A stretch of 64,000 nt of DNA, from assembly GCF_000734895.2 (NCBI RefSeq), contig NZ_CP011382.1, forward strand, positions 3,760,700 to 3,824,699, in the 5' to 3' direction. Made by a program: the position numbers and the translations under genes. Positions 38,134 through 46,647 of the stretch are shown here, piece by piece. The notes below the pieces were generated by a model, which made no database searches, had not been told where the DNA came from, and worked only from the letters and a program-made list of their open reading frames with translations. How positions within the stretch are numbered: position 1 is the stretch's first letter; each line of letters begins with the position of its first letter. The stretch comes from Calothrix sp. 336/3. Lineage in GTDB: Bacteria > Cyanobacteriota > Cyanobacteriia > Cyanobacteriales > Nostocaceae.

Positions 38134-39153
38134 ATGGGGAAAAGGTTCCCAGTGCTTGAGCCGAAAAAAATAGTGATGAGTCGGGTACTGCTGGCAACTT
38201 TTCTACTGAGTTGTCTGTTGTTGCTGACGGTGGGAATTTCCCTGTCAATGGGAGCAGTGGCAATGACTCCTTCCGAGTTATGGCAAGCAGTCAGACGACA
38301 AGGAGAAGTTCTCAACCAGACTATTATTTGGGATTTACGTTTACCGCGAACTTTGGCAGCAATGCTGGTAGGTTCTGCCCTCGGTGTGTCCGGAGCCTTA
38401 CTCCAAGGAATGTTACGAAACGGACTAGCTGACCCATTTTTACTCGGTATTTCTGCGGGTGCAGGTTTAGTCGCGATCGCCATGTTTAGTTTAGGGGCGT
38501 TGCAAGCCTATGTGCCTCTTGCTGCCTGGGTTGGTGGTTTGGGCACAACGGTGATTGTTTATTTCCTAGCTCGTAAGGGCGATGGCATTTCTGTAGAAAG
38601 GTTAATTTTAGGTGGTGTCGCAGTTAGCTCCCTATTTGGGGCGATTCAGTCAGTATTGCTGTTACTTGCAGAAGATGGACAAATCCAGGCAGCACTTAAC
38701 TGGTTAATCGGCAGCCTCAACGGTAGGGGATGGACAGAAATTCAAGGGGCAGGTTTATATATTTGTGGAGCAGTATTAGCAGGTTGCTTACTTGCTAGAA
38801 CTGTCAACTTATTAAATTTAGGCGATGAATTAGCAGTCAGTTTAGGAGTATCCCTGGGGCGATCGCGGATTTTAATTGGTGGTGTTGCTTCTCTGTTGGC
38901 AGCTGGTGCAGTTAGCATCGCTGGATTAATTGGTTTTGTGGGGTTAATCGTTCCCCATGTTGTGCGTTTACTCGTGGGTACAGACTATAGAATTGTGTTA
39001 CCCCTGAGCGCGATCGCGGGTGCATTAGTACTTACCTTTGCGGATGTGGTTTCCCGTTTAACCGCAGTGGAGTTACCTGTGGGTGCAGTGACAGCATTAC
39101 TGGGTTCACCCCTATTTATTTGGTTACTTTACCGCCGTCAAAGTGGAATTTAG
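38134..39153 (+). CDS. FecCD-family ABC transporter permease (iron-siderophore / B12 type)
   Basis: I take the ATG at 38134 as start, giving 339 residues; the in-frame TTG two codons earlier is possible. The product has about nine to ten membrane helices and FecCD family text: IIWDLRLPRTLAAMLVGSAL near residue 63, VSGALLQGMLRNGLADPFLL, GISAGAGLVAI, and GLIGFVGLIVPHVVRLLVG near 270, the ATPase coupling region. It would import a siderophore, haem or cobalamin across the plasma membrane. Its ATPase would normally be the next gene; here the likely partner is at 45478, more than 6 kb away, behind an inserted block. No binding-protein gene is near. Confidence 0.92.
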   Translation: MGKRFPVLEPKKIVMSRVLLATFLLSCLLLLTVGISLSMGAVAMTPSELWQAVRRQGEVLNQTIIWDLRLPRTLAAMLVGSALGVSGALLQGMLRNGLADPFLLGISAGAGLVAIAMFSLGALQAYVPLAAWVGGLGTTVIVYFLARKGDGISVERLILGGVAVSSLFGAIQSVLLLLAEDGQIQAALNWLIGSLNGRGWTEIQGAGLYICGAVLAGCLLARTVNLLNLGDELAVSLGVSLGRSRILIGGVASLLAAGAVSIAGLIGFVGLIVPHVVRLLVGTDYRIVLPLSAIAGALVLTFADVVSRLTAVELPVGAVTALLGSPLFIWLLYRRQSGI

Positions 39154-39431
39154 GAATTGCTTAGGTACTGCTAAGGAAATGACTGAAATGGCACAAGAAC
39201 TGAGAAAATTTCCGAAATTAAATAACTAATAAGAATCAGAATTTTATCTTCTTCCCAACTGAGATTAACTATACCGTTTCTCGGTCTAATAAGGTACACC
39301 CGTAAGGGCGTAAGGCATTGCGTCTAGGGTGTTAACTTTGTACCATTTGACGTGTAAAAAATCAGTTAGTTCATATTCAAAATGAGGTCAAGACCGGATT
39401 GCTAGATAAACAATAAAGTTAAGAAGCAATT

Positions 39432-40325
39432 ATGAAATTACCTGTAATCGAATTCGTCAATAATAGCGATCGCAATCATTCATTCCCTCTTCCACTCATT
39501 CTCTCTAGCGCGTCGGCAAATTGGCAAGAACTCCAGCTTACTTATTCGCGCCAGCCAGCATTCTACATACCCGCCCATACCTGCTCGCACCACGTCCTCT
39601 GTATCAGCAATAGCGAACCCATTACATTACAACGAAATGTCGATGGGCAAGTTCAGACTATTGATGCTCTGCCGACTGGAGACTTCGGCTTATACCCTGC
39701 TACTTTACGCCAATCGGTTCAGTCGTATCAAGAAGCAGAAGCCATTCACCTCTTTTTGGCTCCCACCTTACTAGATCGCACAGCAACCGAGCTTGATCTT
39801 AAAGACAGGATTGTCCTAGAACCCAAGCTATCTTCTGGCGTTGATCCCGTAATCCAGCACATAGCGATCGCACTCAAAACCTCACTAGAAATTGATGGCA
39901 CCACAACCCATCTCTACGCTGATGCGATGGCAAATGCCCTATCTGTGCATCTAATCACCCGTTACTCAACCCACAGAACCACTCTGAGGCAACCTCAAGG
40001 TGGGCTTTCTAAGCAGCAACTCAAGCAAGTTATAGGTCATATCCAGGATGCACTCGATCAAGAAATCAGCCTCGCTGAACTTGCCCAATTAGTTCGATTG
40101 AGTCCTTATCACTTTTCCCGACTCTTCAAACAGTCCACTGGTCTTTCACCGCACCGGTACCATATTCGCTGTCGCATCGATCACGCTAAACAACTCTTAA
40201 TGAATCGCACCATGCCCCTGTCGGAAATCGCCATAGCCGTTGGCTTTTCGAGTCAAGGACATCTCAATTATCATTTCAAACGCTGGGTAGGAGTCACCCC
40301 GATGGCATTTCTCCGCGAAAAATAG
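39432..40325 (+). CDS. AraC-family transcriptional regulator
   Basis: The 297-residue product has a variable N-terminal part (about 190 residues, cupin-like in position) and two C-terminal helix-turn-helix motifs of the AraC/XylS family. The first is SLAELAQLVRLSPYHFSRLF (near residue 215) and the second PLSEIAIAVGFSSQGHLNYH followed by FKRWVGVTPMAFL. It opens the block that separates the permease from its ATPase and precedes the first fibre gene by 366 bases. It may control the block or simply have come with it. No signal for the effector can be read. Confidence 0.88.
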   Translation: MKLPVIEFVNNSDRNHSFPLPLILSSASANWQELQLTYSRQPAFYIPAHTCSHHVLCISNSEPITLQRNVDGQVQTIDALPTGDFGLYPATLRQSVQSYQEAEAIHLFLAPTLLDRTATELDLKDRIVLEPKLSSGVDPVIQHIAIALKTSLEIDGTTTHLYADAMANALSVHLITRYSTHRTTLRQPQGGLSKQQLKQVIGHIQDALDQEISLAELAQLVRLSPYHFSRLFKQSTGLSPHRYHIRCRIDHAKQLLMNRTMPLSEIAIAVGFSSQGHLNYHFKRWVGVTPMAFLREK

Positions 40326-40691
40326 CAAGAACTTGGAATGCGATCGCAAGAATCTGGAATACAGAATTTTTACTTTAGATAAAACTAAGCACGGTAGCTT
40401 CTACATAAATCTACGTAGAAATTACCTGCAAGGGTACTGCATAAGTTGCGATCGTCCCCGCAAAATCAGATTCAGATGAACGAACTTCTCGATCTATCAA
40501 TCAGTGAGGGAGTTGGGTTGTGGGTGAAGACTCAAAACTTGAACCAGCAAAAGGCACAGAATCTAAATCCTCGAATTGGTGGCAAACGTTGCCAGAGGTG
40601 CTGACGGCGATCGCACTTAGTCACTTTACACTGAAGCCGTATTAGGGCTTTTCAACACTTTTATTGTTTTGTAAATCCTTGGAGAACTATC
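40326..40691. other. Spacer before the fibre-peptidase cassette, with a small ORF remnant
   Basis: Between 40520 and 40645 a GTG-started frame of 41 codons encodes LEPAKGTESKSSNWWQTLPE then VLTAIALSHFTLKPY. The WWQTLPxVLTAIA part resembles the membrane-entry segment of common cyanobacterial proteins, so this is probably a gene fragment. GGAGAA before 40692 is the ribosome-binding site of the first fibre gene. A HIP1-related octamer lies at 40604. Confidence 0.35.
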
Positions 40692-41852
40692 ATGCCCCCT
40701 ATCAATGGTGAATCCTCACAACCTGAAGTTCCTGGTGTTCTTGGGAAAAGTACTACATACAATGGCGTGCTTGGCTACACCACTGCTAATGGTCATGCGG
40801 GTGTTGCAGGTGTCTCAGATGAAGGTAATGGCAACGGAGTCTATGGACGCAGTCAGAATGTCAATGGAGTCGTGGGCTACAGTTCATCAAAAGACAACAA
40901 TGGCGTAGCTGGAGTCAATCTAAATGGCGGCAATGGTGTTCTCGGTCATAGTCCAAATGGGGGGATCGGTGTTTTTGGACTGAGCGAACAACAAGCAGGC
41001 GTATATGGAGAAAGCAAAGGCTTCAATGGCGTGCTTGGACAAACAACAGCGGATGGTCATGCGGGTGTTGCTGGTGTTTCAGATAGCGGCAATAGCAATG
41101 GTGTCTATGGACGCAGTCAGAATGCTAATGGAGTCGTGGGCTATAGTTCATCAAAAGATAACAATGGCGTAGCTGGAGTCAATCACAATGGCGGCAACGG
41201 CGTTTTGGGGCATAGTCCAAGTGGGATCGGTGTTTTTGGACTTAGCGATACTTGGGAAGGAATGCACGCTGAGACAAAATCACCTGTATCAGCCGCGATC
41301 GCTGCCTATAACTTCAATCCAAATGGAACTGGGGCTGCCATTTTTGCGAAGAAGGAAGGAAACCAAGGACATGCAGGATTCTTTGATGGTGATGTTTTTA
41401 TATCAAGAAAGCTTACAGTCGGTGTAGATATTGTTCTAGCAAATGCTGACTGTGCAGAAGATTTCGACATTGCTGGGTTGGAAAAAATTGAACCTGGAAC
41501 TGTTATGGTAATTGACTCTGAAGGGTCTTTGCGACAGAGCGATCGTGCCTATGATAAACGGGTTGCAGGTGTGATTTCTGGTGCAGGCAGCTACAAACCT
41601 GCATTGATATTAGACAAGCAGGAATCTTCTAAAAACCGGATGCCGATCGCGCTGATGGGTAAAGTTTACTGCAAGGTGGATGCGAGTTATGGGGCGATCG
41701 AAGTGGGCGATTTGCTCACCACATCTCCCACACTCGGTCATGCGATGAAAGCAGATGATCCCATGAAAGCCTTTGGTGCAGTCATCGGGAAAGCTTTGCG
41801 ACCTCTAGCAAGCGGCGAAGGCTTAATTCCCATTTTAATCGCTTTGCAATAG
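40692..41852 (+). CDS. Glycine-rich repeat fibre protein A with tail-fibre-like C-terminal domain
   Basis: The 386-residue product has about 200 residues of NGVxGxS-type repeats (NGVYGRSQN, NGVVGYSSSKDNNGVAGVN, GIGVFGLS), which suggest a beta-helical fibre. An 88-residue block is duplicated in tandem. From about residue 250 follows a domain with ADCAEDFDI, EPGTVMVIDSEGSL, RAYDKRVAGVISGAGSYKPA, IALMGKVYCKVDASYGAIEV and GDLLTTSPTLGHAMKADDP. Comparable text occurs at the ends of phage tail fibres and bacterial surface fibres (peptidase-G2 neighbourhood). No signal peptide is seen. It is followed after 39 bases by a papain-like candidate gene. The C-terminal 130 residues are nearly identical to those of fibre B at 43002. 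Confidence 0.75.
   Translation: MPPINGESSQPEVPGVLGKSTTYNGVLGYTTANGHAGVAGVSDEGNGNGVYGRSQNVNGVVGYSSSKDNNGVAGVNLNGGNGVLGHSPNGGIGVFGLSEQQAGVYGESKGFNGVLGQTTADGHAGVAGVSDSGNSNGVYGRSQNANGVVGYSSSKDNNGVAGVNHNGGNGVLGHSPSGIGVFGLSDTWEGMHAETKSPVSAAIAAYNFNPNGTGAAIFAKKEGNQGHAGFFDGDVFISRKLTVGVDIVLANADCAEDFDIAGLEKIEPGTVMVIDSEGSLRQSDRAYDKRVAGVISGAGSYKPALILDKQESSKNRMPIALMGKVYCKVDASYGAIEVGDLLTTSPTLGHAMKADDPMKAFGAVIGKALRPLASGEGLIPILIALQ
40758..41286 (+). repeat. Tandem 264-bp duplication in fibre gene A
   Basis: AATGGCGTGCTTGG recurs at 40761 and 41025, exactly 264 bases apart, and the following roughly 85 codons match closely (for example YSSSKDNNGVAGVN in both). The duplication keeps the frame and lengthens the fibre by 88 residues. 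Confidence 0.85.
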
Positions 41853-41891
41853 ATGATTGAGTTGCCATGTTAGTCACCCTACAGTAAAACC

Positions 41892-42914
41892 ATGAAAATA
41901 CTATCTTTGCGGGATGCTGCCTTCGCCCTAGACGGTAAACAAAGTACGACTTCTCCCGCATGGTCACTTAAAGAGTCTCTCAAGTTTGGAGTATTTCCTG
42001 CATTTGCGAGTAAACCCTTGAGTCTCCGTGAAGTCACAAATCGCTATAGTGCTTCAGGTGCTGCACTGCGCTCCCTCTCTCAGGGGACAGGGAATGCGTG
42101 GTTACAGATCGATCGTCAAACAATAGTGGACGGCATCGCGGATCGGCTGCGTGATCCATTCATCATGAGGCAGCAAATTACGAGTTTTTGTGGACCATTT
42201 GCGATTCTTGTAGAGTGGATACGACGAGATCCCGTCAATTTTATTAACAGCACGAAGGAACTGCTTGAGACTGGAAAATTCACCTGCAAAACAGGTCGCA
42301 TCATCGAAGCTGAAGATGATCTACGCAAGAGACCCGCACAACCTGCGATTGCACAAGTGGAATGGTTGCTTGCAGCTACAATCCGAGACGATGAAAACCT
42401 CACTGAAGATGTGAATGATGGCACAGACATCGAAGGACTGACAATGATGGGGGCAATGACGGGGTGGACAGAAGACATCCTTAACTTGACTGCCACAGAG
42501 TTAGGGGGAGTGCTTTCATCTTCAGGCGAAGACGAGATGATGCACTTGGCTGAAGTTACGGTAAAAGCCGGAGGTGTAGCATTTTTGTTCATAGATAGCA
42601 ATATGATCAAGCCGGGACCAAATGATACCGAAGAAGAAATGTACTTTCAAAGTTTTGAACATTCTCCGAGATCTCCCGAGTTCAGTTCATCAGCCAAGGT
42701 TCATAGCAAAGACGATGTTTGGGGGCTAGAACTCTTCATCGAAACCTTGCACTGGGTGAGCTATCTTAATGGTTTAAATTTTGGCAAGCCTCCAGAATCA
42801 AGCGATGCAGTTGCAATCCGTCTGTGGTCTTGGGGGGGTGAATATGTGGTGACGGGTACGGCAGAGGCTTTTGGTGAATATCTGTATGGTGTGGTGACAG
42901 GAAAACCTAAGTAA
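41892..42914 (+). CDS. Putative papain-like cysteine peptidase or effector
   Basis: The 340-residue product is not firmly assigned. It has MRQQITSFCGPFAILVEWIR (Cys100), matching the Q-x(n)-CGP-x-A pattern of papain-fold peptidases. Late His287 in ETLHWVSYLNG and Asp305 in SSDAVAIRLWSWGGEY could complete a triad. There is no Sec signal and no clear membrane helix. Near the N-terminus, SKPLSLREVTNRYSASGAAL then RSL (residues 40-62) matches a motif in the metalloprotease at 44065. It lies between the two fibre genes, 39 bases after fibre A and 87 before fibre B. A cell-wall or toxin-like peptidase is possible; catalytic activity is inferred only. Confidence 0.5.
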   Translation: MKILSLRDAAFALDGKQSTTSPAWSLKESLKFGVFPAFASKPLSLREVTNRYSASGAALRSLSQGTGNAWLQIDRQTIVDGIADRLRDPFIMRQQITSFCGPFAILVEWIRRDPVNFINSTKELLETGKFTCKTGRIIEAEDDLRKRPAQPAIAQVEWLLAATIRDDENLTEDVNDGTDIEGLTMMGAMTGWTEDILNLTATELGGVLSSSGEDEMMHLAEVTVKAGGVAFLFIDSNMIKPGPNDTEEEMYFQSFEHSPRSPEFSSSAKVHSKDDVWGLELFIETLHWVSYLNGLNFGKPPESSDAVAIRLWSWGGEYVVTGTAEAFGEYLYGVVTGKPK

Positions 42915-43001
42915 ATAGGTGAAGTTAGCCGCCGCGCAACAAGAAAGTTATTCGGTAGAACTAAAAATAAAACAATTATTAGCTTTAGTTAGCAGAACAA
43001 A

Positions 43002-44000
43002 ATGAGTCAAGAAAAATCCAATGAAAAAAATATTCCAGCCGTCTTCGGCGAAAATACGGCGAGTGGATTTGGTGTATCTGGTAAGAGCGATCTAGGTGTT
43101 GGGGTTTATGGAGAGAATGAAGCTGGAAACATCGGACCGGATAGAGGTGTAGGTGTATGGGGGGAGTCAAAAAATGGATTTGGTGTGTTTGGCAGTAGTG
43201 ATAATCATCGAGGAGTAAGAGGGGTTAGTAAGATTAGCACTGGAGTTAACGGCATTGCCGGGTCTCCTGCTAAGATTCAACCGGATCGTGGGTGTGGCAT
43301 TCATGGTGAGTCAGTAAATGGTTTCGGAGTATGTGGCGTTAGTGATAATCATGAAGGAGTGAGAGGTGCCAGCAATCAAGGCGTGGGTGTGTTTGGATCG
43401 AGCGATCAGGGCGTAGGGATACACGGAGAAAGTGTCAACCAAGTTGGTGTTATCGGAACTAGTCAAAACTTTGTGGGAGTTTGGGCAGAAACCAAGACTA
43501 TCAATCATCCTGCTCTTATTGCCAAAGGTGTATCAAAAGCCGCAGTATTTGAGGGCGATGTTGAAGTAACTGGTGATATCCGCCTAGTAAATGCCGACTG
43601 CGCGGAAGACTTTGATATTATTTGCATTGAGCAAGTTGAGCCAGGAACCGTTATGGTGATTGACTCTGAAGGAGCCTTGCGCCCAAGCGATCGCGCCTAT
43701 GATAAACGGGTTGCAGGTGTGATTTCTGGTGCAGGCAGCTACAAACCTGCATTGATATTAGACAAGCAGGAATCTTCTAAAAACCGAATGCCGATCGCGC
43801 TGATGGGTAAAGTTTACTGCAAAGTGGATGCAAGTTATGGAGCGATCGAGGTAGGTGATTTGCTCACCACGTCCCCCACACTCGGTCATGCGATGAAAGC
43901 AGATGATCCGATAAAAGCCTTTGGTGCATTAATCGGTAAAGCTTTGCGGCCTCTAGCAAGCGGCGAAGGCTTAATTCCGATTTTGATTGCTCTCCAATAG
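43002..44000 (+). CDS. Glycine-rich repeat fibre protein B with tail-fibre-like C-terminal domain
   Basis: The 332-residue product has about 180 residues of GxGVxGxS repeats (GVGVYGENEAG, GVGVWGESKNGFGVFGSSDN, GVGIHGESVNQVGVIGTSQN) and the same C-terminal domain as fibre A (VNADCAEDFDI, DRAYDKRVAGVISGAGSYKP, GDLLTTSPTLGHAMKADDP). From about residue 200 on, DNA identity with fibre A is very high and continues past the stop codon (TAGATGATTGAGTTGCC in both). The N-terminal repeats differ between the two. No signal peptide is seen. It is followed after 64 bases by the metalloprotease gene, as fibre A is followed by the papain-like gene. Confidence 0.75.
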   Translation: MSQEKSNEKNIPAVFGENTASGFGVSGKSDLGVGVYGENEAGNIGPDRGVGVWGESKNGFGVFGSSDNHRGVRGVSKISTGVNGIAGSPAKIQPDRGCGIHGESVNGFGVCGVSDNHEGVRGASNQGVGVFGSSDQGVGIHGESVNQVGVIGTSQNFVGVWAETKTINHPALIAKGVSKAAVFEGDVEVTGDIRLVNADCAEDFDIICIEQVEPGTVMVIDSEGALRPSDRAYDKRVAGVISGAGSYKPALILDKQESSKNRMPIALMGKVYCKVDASYGAIEVGDLLTTSPTLGHAMKADDPIKAFGALIGKALRPLASGEGLIPILIALQ

Positions 44001-44064
44001 ATGATTGAGTTGCCGTATTTGAGAAGGAAGTTTTGAATCATACAATTAAGGAGGCTGAGGCAGA

Positions 44065-45228
44065 ATGCCAACTCTATTACAGGCTATAGAGCGTCAACGT
44101 GAGCGTGGGACGAGTTTTTCTAAGCCAGATATAAGTCTTAGAGAACTGCAAAATCGCTTTCACCCAGAGATTGCAGGCTCTACGCGATCGCTAATTAAGA
44201 AAATGCTCGAAGGCTTCACCGGTCAATTTTCCTGGGCAGTCATTCTTTGTCGTTTTAAGGGAGGACAAGGGGATGCGAGCGTTGAGAAATTCATACGTCA
44301 GGCTTTTACTCCTGGTTTGGGCGGTCTAGTTGAATATTGGTATGATCTTTCTCTAGGAGCCGTCGATATTAGCAATAGTAAGGTATTCGGCTGGATTGAA
44401 CTTGGAATTACCCGTGAAGAAGCTGGTGGAATAGGTAGAATTGCACTTGTAAATGAGGCGAAAAAAGCCGCAAAAAATGCTGGCATCGATGTAGAAACGG
44501 GATTTTTCAGCCAGATTGGTATTTTCACCCATGATTGGTCTCGTGACAATATTGATCGCAATGATCCTAATAAGTACAAGTATTGGATTGATGGAAGTTC
44601 CGATGGAAGAACAGTTTCAGCGCCACCACACGGACATAGTGGGACTTTTCTTGCTCACGAAATGGCCCATGTACATGGCTTAAGTCATGATTATGGGGCT
44701 GATCTGAAAACTGCTTATGGCGACCCTTTTTGCATCATGAGTGCTATGGATGTAAAACATTTTAACCATCCCTTCTTGAATAAAGAGTTTGGTCCAGCCC
44801 TATGTTTCCCACATTTAATTCAAAAGGGATGGATGTATAAAAGTAGAATTTACCATGATGGTGGAAACTGGTTAACACAACCTAACGGCATCACATTGCC
44901 CTTGGCAGAAGTCAATGATCTGAGTGCTCGTGCCAACTTGGGAATCAAGCTTGCTTACAAGTCTAGTCAAGGCATCTGGGACTACTATCTGGAATTTGCA
45001 AGACCGCTGAACTGGAATCAAGCGTTTGATGATTCATATCTTTTGATTCGACGCATACTGACCCCCAGCGGAGACAGAGAAACTGCCGCGATCTTAGGCA
45101 ATATCAGACTACCCTCAGTAATGCAGGTCTCTGCGGAGTTTATAGAACCATGGGGGAATGTTAGATTTCAAGTAGAACGATTTGACAAGGATGGCAGAAT
45201 CGTCAAAGTCACAGCAAAAAAACTGTAG
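44065..45228 (+). CDS. Metzincin-type zinc metalloprotease (gametolysin/M11-like)
   Basis: The 387-residue product carries the extended zinc motif HEMAHVHGLSH (residues 198-208) with HDYG after it. A Met-turn candidate follows, GDPFCIMSAMDVKHFNHP (Met225 or 228). The spacing and the YGDPF-xIMSAM text resemble peptidase family M11 (gametolysin) and M6-type secreted proteases. No Sec signal is present. The N-terminus has SKPDISLRELQNRF and RSL (residues 19-43), the motif shared with the papain-like protein at 41892. A strong ribosome-binding site (AAGGAGGCTGAGG) precedes the ATG at 44065. It is last in the block; the ABC ATPase gene follows after 249 bases. Confidence 0.8.
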   Translation: MPTLLQAIERQRERGTSFSKPDISLRELQNRFHPEIAGSTRSLIKKMLEGFTGQFSWAVILCRFKGGQGDASVEKFIRQAFTPGLGGLVEYWYDLSLGAVDISNSKVFGWIELGITREEAGGIGRIALVNEAKKAAKNAGIDVETGFFSQIGIFTHDWSRDNIDRNDPNKYKYWIDGSSDGRTVSAPPHGHSGTFLAHEMAHVHGLSHDYGADLKTAYGDPFCIMSAMDVKHFNHPFLNKEFGPALCFPHLIQKGWMYKSRIYHDGGNWLTQPNGITLPLAEVNDLSARANLGIKLAYKSSQGIWDYYLEFARPLNWNQAFDDSYLLIRRILTPSGDRETAAILGNIRLPSVMQVSAEFIEPWGNVRFQVERFDKDGRIVKVTAKKL

Positions 45229-45477
45229 AGAGTAGGTTGAGTTGAGAGTCTGCTAGTAGCGTGCCAGCGATTTATTACACCCCGCGAAACCCAACACCCA
45301 CGCGATGCTAGAGACAATACATTGAGCGCAACCAAGTACCTGATGAACTCGTGCACCCATCTGTAAAAGCCGTATTGGGCATATCGTGACAATGTCAATA
45401 CCCTACCTTGCGCCCCCACAAGGTACGATATGGTTTTGTCCCTCACCTGAATGGGAATCGCTATAAGAATTTCTCCT

Positions 45478-46263
45478 ATGCCCATCATCGCGCAAAACCT
45501 CACCGGTGGATATACAAATAAACAAGTAGTCAAGGAAATTAACCTAACTCTAGAAACGGGAGAATGGTTAAGTTTAGTTGGTGCCAATGGTTCGGGAAAA
45601 TCTACCCTATTAAAATTAATTAGTCGTCTGCTAAAACCGCAACAGGGAACAGTACTACTAGATGGGAAAGCAATTCACTCCCAACCTGCGGCGATCGTGG
45701 CTCAGAAATTAGCCCTATTACCCCAGCAACAAACAATTCCTTCCGGTTTAACAGTCAAGCAATTAGTAGCTTTGGGGCGCACCCCCCATCAACCTTGGTG
45801 GCAATGGGAATTAGACGCAGAAGATAGGCAGCAGGTAGACACGGCATTACAATTAACCCAGATGCAAAAATTCCGCGATCGCCCCGTGGAAGAATTATCT
45901 GGAGGAGAAAGACAACGAGCTTTCCTGGCTTTAGCTCTTGCTCAAAATCCCCAAGTATTATTATTAGATGAACCCACCACTTATTTAGATATTCGTTATC
46001 AGTTAGAATTACTAGAACTACTCAAAAATTTAAATCACAGGCAGAATTTAACCATCCTGACTGTTTTACATGATGTAAATTTAGCGGCTCGATATAGTTC
46101 ACGAATTGCTTTGTTAAATCAAGGCAGAATTTTTGCTTTAGGTAAACCTGATTACGTCCTCACTCCCCCCAATTTACGAGAAGTTTTAGGAGTAGAGGCG
46201 GTAATTATGCAAACCCCTGTGGGTATACAAATTTGCCCTTTATCACCATGGCAAGAACCATAA
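45478..46263 (+). CDS. FecE/BtuD-type ABC transporter ATPase
   Basis: The ATG at 45478 gives MPIIAQNLTGGYTNKQVVKE, the usual start; an upstream frame adds nine residues without support. The 261-residue product has Walker A GANGSGKST (35-43), the Q-loop at LLPQQQTIP, signature ELSGGERQRAFLALAL, Walker B VLLLDEPT and the switch His in TVLHDVNLAARYS. It fits the iron-siderophore / cobalamin class and is the probable partner of the FecCD permease at 38134. An AraC gene and four other genes stand between them. Whether it now has its own promoter is unknown; about 250 bases precede it. Confidence 0.93.
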   Translation: MPIIAQNLTGGYTNKQVVKEINLTLETGEWLSLVGANGSGKSTLLKLISRLLKPQQGTVLLDGKAIHSQPAAIVAQKLALLPQQQTIPSGLTVKQLVALGRTPHQPWWQWELDAEDRQQVDTALQLTQMQKFRDRPVEELSGGERQRAFLALALAQNPQVLLLDEPTTYLDIRYQLELLELLKNLNHRQNLTILTVLHDVNLAARYSSRIALLNQGRIFALGKPDYVLTPPNLREVLGVEAVIMQTPVGIQICPLSPWQEP

Positions 46264-46486
46264 TTTAGATTTCAAGAAATATCATAACAAATTGCAAAAT
46301 TTACTGGGGTATCCTGAGCTTAGGTTAATAACATAATTAGCCTGCTGGTGCAGTGTCAAGAGTGCGATCGCACTGAACTCCGATGGCTCAATTGAACGGA
46401 CGTCCTCCATGTAGATAATGTGAATTGTTTTACATCGATGAGTAGGCAGTCTCGGTATAATAGGGAACATTCCCTGGAGGTTGGCT

Positions 46487-46621
46487 ATGACGGGCGATCG
46501 CAAGGACTACCAACAAGCCCTCCAAATCAAAATCGAATTCGGCGATCGCTACTCCCAAGCGGGTACTAAGCTGTTATACAGCTTACAACTAGATGCGATC
46601 GCGCTTTGGCACAGCTTATAA
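46487..46621 (+). pseudogene. Fragment of a TPR protein gene
   Basis: The 44-codon frame after a GGAGG site starts MTGDRKDYQQALQIKIEFGD and continues RYSQAGTKLLYSLQLDAIAL. The YQQALQIKIEFGDRYSQA text is typical of the TPR units in large cyanobacterial TPR proteins, which run to hundreds of residues. Only about one unit is left here, so I call it a remnant. Confidence 0.5.
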
Positions 46622-46647
46622 TGATGGGAGCGACGCAGCCCAAGCCC

